Program-made: the position numbers and the translations under genes
Origin: Gaeumannomyces sp. JS-464
Taxonomy: Eukaryota > Ascomycota > Sordariomycetes > Magnaporthales > Magnaporthaceae
Assembly (NCBI GenBank): GCA_002197995.1
Contig: NGZR01000001.1
Span: 12,171,501 to 12,235,500 of the forward strand
Direction: 5' to 3'
DNA: 64,000 bases
Shown: positions 47,481 through 59,300 of the stretch, in pieces
How positions within the stretch are numbered: the stretch's first letter is position 1
Layout: every line of letters starts with the position of its first letter
The notes under the pieces: generated by a model
What the model was told of the DNA's origin: nothing
Databases searched by the model: none
The model's input: only the letters and a program-made list of their open reading frames with translations

Positions 47481-48845
47481 CTACTCCCTAGCGTTGCTGC
47501 TCCTATCAACCATGCGCTTCCATTCCTCTGCAAATACCCTCAGCCCCCCTTCGCCGGCCGCACTAGCGTCGACAACGTCCTTAGGCAGCTTGTGCGCAGA
47601 GTATTGTGACGAGAGCAGGTTTGAGGTGATGGGGTCGTCCTCGTCCACTAGCCGCAGCTCCGGCTCCAAGCCGTCCTCGCCGTCGTCCTCGTCCGTCGTC
47701 TCGCCCGCGTCACTCTGACTCTCAGGCGCCGCATCGTGTCCGTCGTTCTCCCCGCGCGTGCCCAGCACAGGCCGGGACACCTGGGTGTCCAGGAGCTCCT
47801 CCCAGTCGAACAGCAAAGAGTCGGTCCGGGGTGCCCAGGGGTTGATGTCGATTAGCCGGGCCCTCGATAGCCCGTCCGACGCGCCGTCGGAGCCTTCTGG
47901 GATGTAGACGTCGAAGACGAAGGATCCGTCTGGAAAGGTGAACCGTAGGACGTTCGCAAAGAGATCCTTCACACGGTCGACTATCGACGCTCTCAGGCCC
48001 GCAAGGAACGGGTAGTGCTTCAGGTCCCGCTGCGAGATGGCCACCAGGTTCCTCTGCTTGACGAAGCAGCGGAACTCGAGCGCCGTCTGGGGCTTGAAGT
48101 AGGGGCGAAGAACCAGCACCGGGGCGAACCCCAGCGTTGTCGGCGCATCGAGAGCCCCCCTGGGCTGCTGGTGGTGGTGGTTTGGCGCGGGCATGCAGCC
48201 GTCAAAAGTGTTCTCGAGGTCGTGGCTGATGAAGCTAGAGCTCTTGAGCAGCAGGTAGACGTCGTCGGGTGTTGTGCACCGCATGGTGTTCTTGTCCATC
48301 ATGATCCAGGTCGCATCCTTGGGCGAGGACCAGTTCAGTTTCGGGACAACCTGCCCGCCTAGCCGCTTGATCTCGTCCTTGATCCACTGGTGCAGCTCGG
48401 GGAAGCGCAAGTTGGGTGGCAGCCGCCGTGGTTGGTGCTGGTCGCCGTCTTCCGATTCGCTGTCCGAGTCCGAGCCAGGCTGAGGTTGGAAGACTCCCGT
48501 AGCTATCGACGGCTCCCACTCATCCTCTGCCGCCTCGTCGCCACCGGCCTCGCGGCTGTTGGCTTCCTCGTCCGCTAGGATGATGCCGTCCTCCCGAAGA
48601 TAATCAACAAACTCGGGCGACAGCCTAATGATGGACGACTTGAGGCAGGACGCGCGGTATCTAAGCCATAATATTTTAGCATTGATCATTGTCGTCTGTG
48701 TGTGTTGTTTATTGGAGCAAAAATACCTTGGGAACCACGCATCATATGAGCAGTTCAAGATATGATCCCTAGAGACGGGTGGAAACTGTGCCGGCGGCTG
48801 CTGGCCTGGGGCCTGTCCGGTTGACCCATTCTCAAAGCTGGGCAT
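47481..48845 (-). CDS. cdc123: Cdc123, eIF2 assembly factor (ATP-grasp-like D123 family)
   Basis: Promotes assembly of the eIF2 heterotrimer in the cytoplasm. Exons are 48845-48727 and 48660-47481. ATG at 48845 gives MPSFENGSTGQAPGQQPPAQ; exon 1 ends NCSYDAWFPR and joins YRASCLKSSIIRLSPEFVDY. Family motifs: PKLNWSSPKDATWIM, SSSFISHDLENTF, LVLRPYFKPQTALEFRCFV, ISQRDLKHYPFL, FVFDVYIPEG and RARLIDINPWAPRTDSLLFD. Length is 432 residues. The 66-nt intron is a multiple of three with no stop, so an unspliced mRNA would stay in frame with 22 extra residues. The C-terminus is acidic. No frame breaks. Confidence 0.95.
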   Translation of the reverse strand: MPSFENGSTGQAPGQQPPAQFPPVSRDHILNCSYDAWFPRYFCSNKQHTQTTMINAKILWLRYRASCLKSSIIRLSPEFVDYLREDGIILADEEANSREAGGDEAAEDEWEPSIATGVFQPQPGSDSDSESEDGDQHQPRRLPPNLRFPELHQWIKDEIKRLGGQVVPKLNWSSPKDATWIMMDKNTMRCTTPDDVYLLLKSSSFISHDLENTFDGCMPAPNHHHQQPRGALDAPTTLGFAPVLVLRPYFKPQTALEFRCFVKQRNLVAISQRDLKHYPFLAGLRASIVDRVKDLFANVLRFTFPDGSFVFDVYIPEGSDGASDGLSRARLIDINPWAPRTDSLLFDWEELLDTQVSRPVLGTRGENDGHDAAPESQSDAGETTDEDDGEDGLEPELRLVDEDDPITSNLLSSQYSAHKLPKDVVDASAAGEGGLRVFAEEWKRMVDRSSNARE

Positions 48846-49513
48846 TCTATTTATTTATTTTTTTCCTCTTTCTTTTTCTTTTCCTGGCATTTTTTACGAC
48901 CCCCTTGTTCCCCTATCGTCGGTCCTTAGCCGCAAAACACTTGGTGACACTGCGGCTTGGAGGAATTGGAGAAAATCCCCTGGAGATCGGATCTGTTTGT
49001 CGCTCTCGATGTAATTCTTATTCGCTTGCTCGCTCCCTCAAGCACTTCCGTCAAGTAACGGCCTGTCCTGATGACTGGGCGATCTGCAAGACACCGTCTG
49101 TAGATACCTACCTAGGTCGGCAGGCGTTTTGTGTGAGAACCTTTGTGACTCAGACCGGGACGTCTTTGCTCCCCGTTCGGGATGTCTGCTCAGCCAGCTT
49201 TGGGCCCCACCCAGTCAATCCAGATCCGCGGTGGCGGGGTTGTTTACTGGCGGAAAACCCCCGAGGCCTGCCGTTTCGAGCCGCCCAGCCCCAGCCCCAG
49301 CAGTCCCGCAGCCCATTGAGGGCCCCGCCGAATTTCTTGCGTCACTCCTCCAGTCCAAAGCGAACGCGCTCGCGTCACCGACGGGGTCCATCAGGCAGCC
49401 CACGAACAACACCTCGACTGAACATTGCACTACGCATACCCGCCTACCCCTTTATCATAGCTCTTGCGAGAGCCCGAAACGGCGGCCGTGCAAAGCGCTA
49501 ACCAGCACGCCCA
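48846..49513. promoter_or_regulatory. Divergent promoter region, cdc123 and cwc21
   Basis: 668 bp between outward-facing starts. A T/C-rich tract lies immediately upstream of cdc123 (48850-48890). No specific site identified. Confidence 0.55.
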
Positions 49514-50112
49514 ATGTCTGACAACGTCGGCCTGTCGACGCCCAGGGGCAGCGGCACCTCGGGCTACGTCCAGCGCAATCTCGCACACATCAGGCCCAGG
49601 GACGCCGCCGCCCCGTATCCGCCGAGGGACCTGGACAGCCTCCGCCACAAGCAGCGCCAGCCGGACAAGGGCATCCTCGAGCACGAACGCAAGCGCGAGG
49701 TCGAGGTCAAGGTCTTTGAGCTGAGGGATAAGCTCGAGGAGGAAGAGTGAGCTGTCCCCGTTCTCCCCACCCTCCCCAACCCACCCATTGAGCCCGCCAC
49801 TGACGCGGGGAAAAAAAAAAAAACCACAGGGTCGACGAGGACGAGATAGACAGGCGCTGCGACGAGCTCCGGCGGACGCTGCTGGCCGACATGGACAAGG
49901 CCGGCGCCAGGGGGGCGCCGCCGCGCAGGGACCTCAAGATGTATAAGGTACACGAGCTCGCCGACGCAAAGATCAAGGAGAGCGAACGGCTCCGTCGCGC
50001 GCTCAAGATCAGCAAGGACTACGAGGAGGGTGGCCACTGGAAGAGGCAAGAGGAGAGGCTGCAGAAGTCGCTCCAAAACGACCCGCCGACCAATAACGAG
50101 CGTGCAGACTAA
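49514..50112 (+). CDS. cwc21: Cwc21 pre-mRNA splicing factor
   Basis: Spliceosome component of the SRm300/Cwc21 family. Exons are 49514-49746 and 49830-50112; the intron has GTGAGC donor and CACAG acceptor and includes an A13 run. The start [28 protein letters not shown] is the diagnostic N-terminus, shared with human SRRM2. Exon 1 ends at the cwf21 region [20 protein letters not shown], which continues in exon 2 as [20 protein letters not shown]. The C-terminus ([19 protein letters not shown]) is basic and helical. Length is 171 residues with no frame breaks. Confidence 0.93.
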
Positions 50113-51263
50113 GTCTCGTTCCTCTTGCATCATTCTCGCCTTATCTCAGATTTCTTCCTCTCGACGGAGCCCTAGCCGGGCTGGTACGCGTCTGGTTCTT
50201 CGGGCTTGGATACCTACTCTTGCCTCTGGTGCAGAGTGGTTTCTTGCTTTTTTTTTTTTTTTTTTTTTTTTCCTCTTCTATTGTATGGTTGGTTATCAGA
50301 TATCCCACGGCCGTAATCACCTTGGTTGGTGCGGTCACTTGTATCACGAAGCGATGAGGACTTGTATATATCGAAATTGTGTTGCAAACGACACGGCCAG
50401 CATCACGGCATACCAACTATGCTCTTCGGGCCAATCATTCAAATTCGGCCCAACCAACGCGTCCGCTGAAGGCTGTTGAATGAAGCTTGCGTGCCTATCC
50501 ATGGGCCGGGCAGCCGTCCTGGCCTGCCTGGCGCTTGTTGGACGGTCTATCGTCCACCCATCAGAGCCTCGATCCCCTCCATCCAAGCCTCCCAAAACGC
50601 CAAACCAATGCGACCAAATCCAATCAAGTCTGCCGCCCGTCCCATCTCAAGTTACCAAGGCCATGCATGCGTGATCCGGAAGAGAGAGCAGCATCGGCGA
50701 TACCATCAAGGCCAGCCTCGCAGGCAGCGGCCCGTCTCTGCCGCACTGTCCTGCCCTACGTGCATCCAGGTCGCGGCCAGTGCGTCTCTCGGTTGTCGCC
50801 ATAGGCGCGCCCTTATCTTGTCTCCTTGCTCCCCGAACGCCGTGGTCATCATGATCGTCAACAAGATGGTGCGGAAAAGACTTATGTACATTCAAAAGCA
50901 GGGCTTGTTCAGGAGAATCAACAGTGTCTCCTGCCGTAGCCCTGTGTGCACTTCTCGGGCATTTGCCGACAAGGCCTGCATCGGTGGCTATTCGTCTTGT
51001 TGTTTGGAGGCGCGTGCGATTGTTTTTTTAGTGCACGGCAACTTGAGTGCACCTTGTGTGCGCGCCGCCCGCGTTCCGTACGGGTGGACACGTTGCTCAG
51101 AGGAAGCCGGACTCGGCCAAAACCCTGCAGATCCGAGATGAATGGTGTCAGTGACCATCCAAGTATAGACAGGAGTTGGGAGTCAGGATCCTAGGCCGAG
51201 GCGGCACCCGTCCTGAATTTGCTCAAAGACACGGTGACCCCGGTTCGGCCGGCGTAAAGTAAC
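50113..51263. other. Convergent spacer, cwc21 and RasGEF
   Basis: Holds a T24 run (50248-50271) downstream of cwc21. Open frames here lack any domain. The 51191-51263 part may belong to the RasGEF gene if its last intron is used. Confidence 0.55.
50248..50271 (+). repeat. poly-T tract, 24 bases
   Basis: Uninterrupted T-run in the cwc21 3' region. Confidence 0.95.
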
Positions 51264-54200
51264 TCACCTCACAATCTTCTCGTCCTCACGCTCGCGGGGT
51301 TCCACCTGTAGACTCTTGTCGTACATCTCGTGCACATCACCAGCAGCTTGCATGTTGCTAAGTATGTAGTCCTGCAGCTCGTTTACTGGCTGAAGGGAAT
51401 ACGCGACGTTTTGGTATTGCTGGATGTCGCGTATCACCTCTGCCGTCTTTGCGCGCTTGGCAAAGTTTATCAAGTTGGTTCTCTTGATGATCGAGGGTAT
51501 ACCGTCCTCGATAAAGGTAAGGTCCGTGAGGTAGACACCTGGAAAGCGCAAGGAACAAAAGGGAAATAACACGGCGCGATTAGCAGCTGGAGAACCAACA
51601 GAAAGGGGAATGTGGCTGAGATTGGCGGCTTGGGCATACCGAAAAAGGGTATACATGGCGGGTTCGACGCGTGGAGTGCCTCTCTGTATTCTCCGAAGTT
51701 CTTGGTGCTTGCCATCAGCCGCCGCATCGTCTCTAGTGTCGTTTGTGTCCTCTGGGTGACAATGTCCCATGTCCTCTTGAGGCGCGCAATGGGTGCAGTC
51801 CCGAGAGCGGAAATGATCGACGTCAACGTAGAGAAATTGTTCAAGGCACGGCATTTCTGTCGGCCCCGTCGTCAGCACAACAAACCCTCCAAAATGCAAC
51901 AAACATGTGAGGAGCACTTACGTCGGCCACCGTTACGAAGTGCTTGATAACCACCACTCGCTTCTTTGGGTCAGACTGTGCCAGGATCATCTCGGCCACC
52001 CAGTTTGTCATCTGGTTGGAGTGAAGGATCAGAGCCTTCACGTTTGGCGCCGCTTCAGGCGCGCCTTCTGGGATCTTCTTCTGCCACGTCTTGTTCAGAC
52101 ACTCGGTGGGCTTGATCTTGGCATACAGTCTCGATTCGATGATGGTGAGCTGCCGCGCGAACTCGATTGGGTCGATGTCAAGGAACTTGAGTTTCTTCAT
52201 GTTCTTGGGCATGATTGGTGGCGGCGTGGGTTGGTTCGGGTTCTGTATGAGGCGCCTCGCCCCTGCCTCCTTGCCATTCAGCCGCTGATCTAGCAGACCC
52301 ATGAGCGGCGCCGAGCCTGGGGTCTCGGTCGACCTGACAGTATCTCGCGCGAACGTGTAGACGTCACGGATCAATTGCTTCGTCTCGTCCAGGCTTGAAT
52401 CTTCCATCCAGAAGTTATCAAACCAGTTCTTCATAATGTTGACACGCGGAAACGGATAAGTTCTGTTTCCTCTCTCTCCACGTCTCAAAGTCTGACTGGC
52501 TAAGCCCTTCGGGAGGCTGGATCCCAAACCTCTTAACCAGAAGCTCGAAGAGCTCCCGGGCCGTGGTAAAGGAACGGTACGTCAACAAGAACGTATTGTT
52601 GAAGCTCGAGTCGAGCTTGTCGTGGCGTGTCAGTTGCTCCACAAGGGCAAGGAGTGAGCCGCCCTTGACTGTGGCCGGCTGCGTCTTTGTATCCCACGAT
52701 ATGTCGTCTTCGTGATCCAGCCTGAGGAAGTCTGGTGTTTCGTCGACCTGTGCCTGTGGCGAGGGGTCCTCCCCCAGCAGCTTCTTGAGCTTGGCGTAGT
52801 CTCCGCCCTTACGGAAGTTGGGGTTGGGCACCGGGTCTCCGTCATTGAAAGACTGCGACTGCATGAAGGCTGGCCGCTGCGGGTTAGCCACTCCACGAGA
52901 CTCATTTCGCTGGTGGGAGGGCTGATATGGCATCGTGTCCCCACGCCTGATGGTTTCGCGCTGAAACTGATCGTCCCGCACCCGTGCCTCGGCCTGCTGT
53001 TGGGTGTTGAACTGGACCTGCTCCGATAAGAGCTGCAACGAGAAGCCGATGTGAGACGAATTGGTCTCGAGAGCCCTTCCGCATTGGCGCACGTACTCGA
53101 GCCTGTTCTCCAGTGCCTCACCCCGAACTTCAGACCACTCATCGGCGAGGGGCCCCGCAACAGCCTGGCAGCCAAGTATCAAGTCTGATATGTTGTCATA
53201 TAGACTTTGTTTGTTGGTGCTAAAGTCCGACAGCTGAGGTGTTTGGAACGTGTTGCCGAGTGAGGATAGGTCGATCGACTCGATCATCGCGATCCATGGC
53301 TTGAACGTTTCCAGCACCTTGCCTCCCGCAGAGCAGACGTTGTTGCCAATCACTTCGTGGCGGAAGGGGACAACGACCTTGTCGGTAACGACCAGGCTCT
53401 TGTCTAGCTCACGTATGCTCGAGACCAGCATCCTCTTGAGCTCGTCCAGTCTCTCGAGGAGCTTGCCGTCCAGGACTGTGGTGGGCTCTGCTGCGCCTTC
53501 CTCGTCATCCAGGAAGTTCGCGGTGATGGGGTCGCGGCCGCCGAGGCCGTTGTTCTGCCAGCTGCCGCCAGCAGTGCTGCCGATGACGAATCCAGGGAAG
53601 AGCCGCGGGATCTCCTCCCCCTCTGCTGCCTTGCCACTTCGACGTAGCTAAAGACCCCAAGAAGCACCCCGTCCGACTCCTGGAGGCACTTTTGCACAGA
53701 CTCAGCGTTGGGCCAGTCGGCGGCGGCAATATGTGACGATATGACGAGCTTGGAGAACTTGGACATCATGTCACGGAAGTGCGGGTAAAGGGCCTTGTTG
53801 GTCGAAATGATCGACGGTTGGCCCGAGTGGTTGTCGGTGGTGCCGGAGCCCGCTGCCAGGAGAAGACGGAGGTGGTCAGAGATGTCCTCGGCGCGTGCGA
53901 CGTACTCTGACCTGTTGTTGCTCTTTATGGCCTCACGATACCGCTCTATAGACCTCTTCATGCTGTTCACAAGACGACTCCATGTGAGGGGCGGAGTGCT
54001 TCCGTCGTCGAAGAAGGAGCGGGGTATGTTGGCGGCGCTAGGGAGATTAAAAGTCGTAAAGGAGGTAGCGGAGGCAATCATTGGGGTTTGGTTGAGGGTC
54101 TGGCTCGTGTTGTTGGATAGCTCGTTCCGGCCACGGACTGCGGGCGTCTGGCCGTTGATCGAATCCATAGATGCAGACGGGGAGAGAATGTCATTCGGGT

Positions 54201-55191
54201 TCGATCTTCGGTTGCGTGGCTGCTGTTGATGTGTCAGAGGCAGGGCCATAAGCTATGTGAACGGTGTCGAGGGGTAAAGCTGGGGGTGTTTGGGATTGGC
54301 AATCATCACGAAGGGGTTGTGAAAAGTCAGTGGGGAAGAGGGGCATTTGGCGTACCATTGCACGACTAGGGCCGCCCATCATGATGGATTCGCCCTCGAG
54401 CTCCGAGGCGGAATTGACATCGGAGTCGTCGTCCTCATCCTGCGTGAGACCCCGCGCCATCATTTCGGCTGGTGGGCGTGTCTTCTCGGGGACGTTGACA
54501 TTCATGCGATCACGGGGCCCGGTTTCGTTGATAGAAGTGGGCGATTCCAGGGGCAGCTCGACGCTCGTCTCGCCAGTCATGGTGTTGTAGTAAAAAAGTC
54601 TGCCATCGGGCGTCGCCTGCGGTATCCAGAAGTCGGCGCCAGATTTGCTGGCGCCAGAGTCGGGTTTCTCCAGGGGCAGGACGCCGGTGCCATCCAAATC
54701 ATCATCTTCTTCCTCCTCTTCACCAAAGCTCTCCTCGTAGACATCCTCGTCGGGCTCCTCCTCGACGCTTTCGCCGACTCCGTTCTGTTCGGGCTCGGGA
54801 AAGTCGTCGATTATCTGGCAGTAGTTGCTCGGGAACCAGCCGCGAACGCCATTGATAACGCCATCCCACCAGCCGCTCTCGAGCTGCGTGATGACCTGGA
54901 TAACATCGCCCTCATGGAAGCTGAGGCTGGTACGGTCGTCGGCCTCGTAGTCGTACAGAGCACGCACATACATGGCGCCGGGGGCGCCGTGCCCATGATG
55001 CCATTCATGTGCGCCGTCGAGGGGTATGTCGCTTGGTGGGATCGGTTGAAGTCGCTGTTGTAGTCATCCAGCGACGGCTGCCGCGAAGACTCGGGGTGTG
55101 TCGCTCGGGCAAAGTGAGCAGATGAGGCGATTGGAGCAGATGAGTTCTGAGCCTGACCAAGAGCCGACACCGCGGTCTGTGTCATGAGCAT
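51264..55191 (-). CDS. cdc25: Cdc25-type Ras guanine-nucleotide exchange factor (SH3, degenerate WW, RasGEF_N, RasGEF)
   Basis: Activates Ras by GDP/GTP exchange, feeding cAMP and MAPK signalling. Exons are 55191-54356, 54252-51922, 51856-51640 and 51538-51264. After a 73-residue leader comes an SH3 domain (YVRALYDYEADDRTSLSF, GWWDGVINGVRGWFPSNYC), then a WW-like element (FWIPQATPDGRLFYYNTMTG) lacking the second Trp. Central sequence includes WSRLVNSMKRSIERYREAI. RasGEF_N: FNNTFLLTYRSFTTARELFE. Catalytic domain: DIDPIEFARQLTIIESRLYA, VTVADKCRALNNFSTLTSII, FFGVYLTDLTFIEDGIPSII. Frame breaks near 54974, 53556, 52464 and 52444 are each restored by one base (three C, one G), giving about 1,220 residues. 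The printed stop overlaps a GTGAGT donor; a further exon at 51212-51191 is possible. Confidence 0.92.
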
Positions 55192-56283
55192 CGTGATCCC
55201 GGGTCGGAGGAGAATGAGTCCTGTCTAGATCATGATCCCCCCGTCTACCTGCCGCTCATGGCTCCGGCAATCCAGATGGTCCTGGTATCCTGGGAGGGTA
55301 GATGGGCTGGGTGGAAGTCGGCGGAGGGGGCGTGGTGGATTACGGTGGTGATGGTTGTGATTGTACAGCGTCGTGGCGGTGGTGTTTTCTGGTCTGTGCA
55401 GAAGGCAGCGTCTCCTGTGGAGTCGGGTCGGATGGATGTTGGAATGTCCTGGCGACTTGTGTGACCGACGGACCAAGGAGAGCGAGCGTCTGGGAAGCGA
55501 TTGGAAAGGTATTGGTGCTTTAGTGAGTTGGTTGGTCGTGAGGGGGAGACGGCGGTGGGCGTGATGCCGATGTCCAAAATTGCGCGCAGGTGGTGCGTCG
55601 AGCCAGATCCCTAATGCGATGGATGGATGAGTCGAGGGGGCGGCGCAGCGCGACCAGAAAATTGTATGGAACCTGGCTGGCGTCGGGTGCAGCTGGTTGG
55701 TGGGTGAGCAAAGGGGTGGCCTGGAGGCCAAAAGGTGGAAGCCAAAGGGTGGAAGCAAAGGGTATGTGCACGAGCTCGTCCGCTCCAATTCGCCAGTCCA
55801 ATATTTTGCCGCCGCAGACTCTGAACCCTCAATGATTCCCACTCGCCCTACCTAAGCGCTCGATGGAGGGGCGGCCGACCTAATTTAAGCAACGAAACAG
55901 GTCGAGAGGCATCTGCCAGTGCCTTAGGAACGAGATAATAGCCTGGAGAAACAGAAAGTGCAAACCCGATTGCCAGCGCAATAATGATCGAAAAATACGT
56001 AGGACGCAAATAGTACGGGCGGCGATAAGACCTGAGCGACGGGGAAATAAAACAAATAAATAAAATATAAGGTGGGCAAAGTAAATAAAAAGGATTGAGG
56101 GGGAAAAGGGTGCGGCGGGTCTAGGTCCAAGCAGACAGCTCGACGTCGGGCTCTATCCCCAAGTCGTCCCAGGTCAAGTTTGAATCATTTGTTTTCTTGA
56201 CCACGATCACCCTTCTGCCTACCTATCTGCAAGGGGTCTTGCGTGGTCTACATGTACATTTCCCCATTTTCGCAAGAGAACAT

Positions 56284-56314
<31 letters not shown>

Positions 56315-59300
56315 CCTTTTCCCGAAGGCGGCCTGCCTCCCTGTGCAGATAACGCCTTGGTGCCATCTAGAAGGTCTCTCGAATATGTTGCTGCCCGACC
56401 TGCTCACCGAGGCCGCCGCTCTGCGACCTCACACGTGTATGACAATATTGAAGGCTGTTTTCCTGTCCCATTTGGGAGCATCAACTTCATAGCGGCCCAT
56501 ATAACTGGTACCCCTTCTGCACGTGTCGGCCTCGATCGACCAGCCGAGTATTCCAGCGACTTCTTCCTGACCCCAGTCCGGCCTAATACATAGTGCTATC
56601 GCAGTAGACTAAATACACGTCGACCTACCTACTTGTGGACATCTCCGAATTCTTACAGCTCTACCTACATACACATTGGGTAGCATGAGCGTACATGCAT
56701 TTCCCCAGTGATATCTACCTGCCCACTTGGCTGTCCGGAAGGGAGAACCACGGTGTGTTATGACGACATGGAGCGCATGCTGCCCAGAGGCACAATGCCG
56801 TCGTTGACGTCAAAGTCTCTTGCCTTAACCTCGATAATGCATGAACTGGCATACCAGGTCCGAGCACCTCAAACCACGAGCTGCCGTCTGTACTTAGCCG
56901 CCCAATGGGAAGCAATATACCCGGGCGATAGAAGAGCTTGAACGCATACACTCCCCGCCGCTCATAAGTCCCTCGACTGTTCGGTGCGGGGTAGAGGAGG
57001 CAGGATTGGATGGTCAGAGATCTGGCCCGGCTGGGATGTCTTGCCTTGATCTTCGCTCTAGGCCGTTGCCTTCCGGTCTGCCACCAGGTTCGGCCAGGGC
57101 AGCCCAGAATTTCGCTAAACGGTAAACACTGGGGACTAGCGCAGGAACATGGAGGTGCATATGATGGCGATGACGACGGCGTCGATGCTGGCTGCTGTTT
57201 GCTCTGGGGAAAGGTCGCCGGCATGAACACCTACTGGCCAGTGCTCGCAGCTCCAGCATGTAAAACAGATGCTCTGCGGCCTGGCTACCACCTCCCTCCC
57301 GCGCCGACCAAAAAGCACTAATGCAGGCCGGGTAGGCAGATCCAGCTGGGAAAGCTATCTGCGTGTTTGAGTGGCAAGGCCGGTTGGTTCGTTGGAATCT
57401 GCGTTGGACACATGCACTTTGTCGATGCCGACACAAGCGTACAGCCTCGTGCCACTTTGTAGCTTTATTCTGTCGTGGATGTTCCTCTTGGGTTGTTCAT
57501 ATGGCACGGCACGTTACCTGCCTGTTTACCAGGCTAGTTTGTATACTGCATACCCCACACTCGACCTGTCGCTGACGCCGTCGCCGTCGGCGAAGGGCGG
57601 CAGCATGACTTCCGCCATGGCTATCACGTGTTGGCCGGGGTCCGCCGGACGCATCAGGCATTCCCGTCGGCCCGTGTGCAAAGGCTCTGGCCGTCCTGAT
57701 TGCGGCTCTCGAATCCCGATTGAATCGAGGCCCTTCATGGATGAGAGACACGACAGGAGACACTCACTTGGGACTGTCCACTTGCAGGGTATGTACATTT
57801 CCTTGGACATATTTTTGTTCTCCCTTGCCGCCTCGCCTCCGAGGCCCCTTATTCCGTCCCAGGGCCATGAGTCGTCCTCCTTACAGACGTGTTCGAGAAG
57901 GTTTCTCTGCGCGGACCGTCCCCGTCAAGTGTGGGGGACACAGGCGGATGAAAGCCCAGGAGGCTGCCGTCCAGTTTCCTTACTGCACCCTCCCCCCCTC
58001 CCCTCTGTTTCTCCCAGCTCATGCCTAACTCCCTGTTTAAGAATGCAGCCCCTGTCTACCGGCATGGCAATCGGAACACACACTACATAGATGTCGTGCT
58101 GCAAATTAATGCTGAAATACCTGCATGCTACACAGACCGTAATTGATCTGATTGATGGTTTGGTGGTGCATCCGCCAGGGTAGGCCAAATCTCAGGCGGC
58201 CGAGGTGTCAGGCTGTTTCCCTGGGACCCATCGAGATTCGCTGTCCCCCTTCCAAGACAGATTTTGAGGGGTCCATTTCGGCATGGTCGAACCAGCCATC
58301 CGCACCAGCTGAGCAGGATCCTTGACGATTCGGTAGCCCATTCCCATTGACCAGAGGCAAAATATGGCCAAGCAAAGAAGAAACACCAGCCTGCCCCTCG
58401 CCCACCCCGAATACCTGGTAGGCAGGGACCCCGGGCCCGCCGCGTTTTGGTAAGGTAATCGAAAGACTGGGCTTCGAGAACCCGGATCCCTAGGCGTTAT
58501 CCGGGAGCGCTGGGCCACCGTTTTTCTTGCTTGCATTTATGCTTGCCACATTTACCTTCACGGTCGATCGATCTTGTGCTTTCAAGACGTGAAGTCCTCC
58601 CACGGGCTGTCGGCGAGGGAGGCGATCCAGGGCAGTACCGGCGCGTCAGCCAGGTGGGTGGCAGACCCGGGATTTTCCCATCTGGTGCCATTCTGGACAG
58701 GACGTGATGGGCCCAGAGGGAAACATGCGGGGCCCGGAACACTCCCGCGGTTTTTAAAGGCCCCGCCGGTCTGCCAATTTCGCACAGCACAGGTCGCTCG
58801 GCTGTCGCCTCCACTGGGATGCCAACACATGAGTCCCGTTGAGAAGGAATGTCCCGCCTAAGGTTACCCAGCGACTGGGGCCCTTCCAGAAAGATGGAAC
58901 CGTACGGTAAGTATCATGAAAGGTTTACTGTGCGGCGGCCCCAGAAGCATGGGTGGGAGGAGTGACTAGGCCGCCTGGTGAGCTTGCAAGGGGCAGAGTT
59001 TTTTTTTATGTTCTTTATTTTGTTAGTGCCCCCTTTCTTGTGCATTTTCCGGAAAAGAGAAAAAAGGAAAGAAACAGAGCGACTACCATCCCCTTCGGCG
59101 GTGACAGCCCAATCTTCCCCGGGATTCAATAAATTGATTGCAGGCGGAGGCTGGCGGGGATAGGTGCGAATGGCAGGTGTGGCGCGGAACAGCAAACTGC
59201 CTCCACATAACGACAGTGCTGCAGCTGGGTGCATCATGTCTCCCAAGGATCGAGGAGCTGTGCGGCTTGCTACACCGTATGTATGTGCATCATCCATCAA

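Noticed and set aside
55225..55842. 206-codon minus-strand open frame upstream of the RasGEF
   Set aside because: His/Pro/Arg-rich without conserved blocks; more likely promoter or leader.
58456..58490. tRNA T-loop-like GGCTTCGAGAACCC
   Set aside because: No matching D-arm, anticodon arm or acceptor stem nearby.
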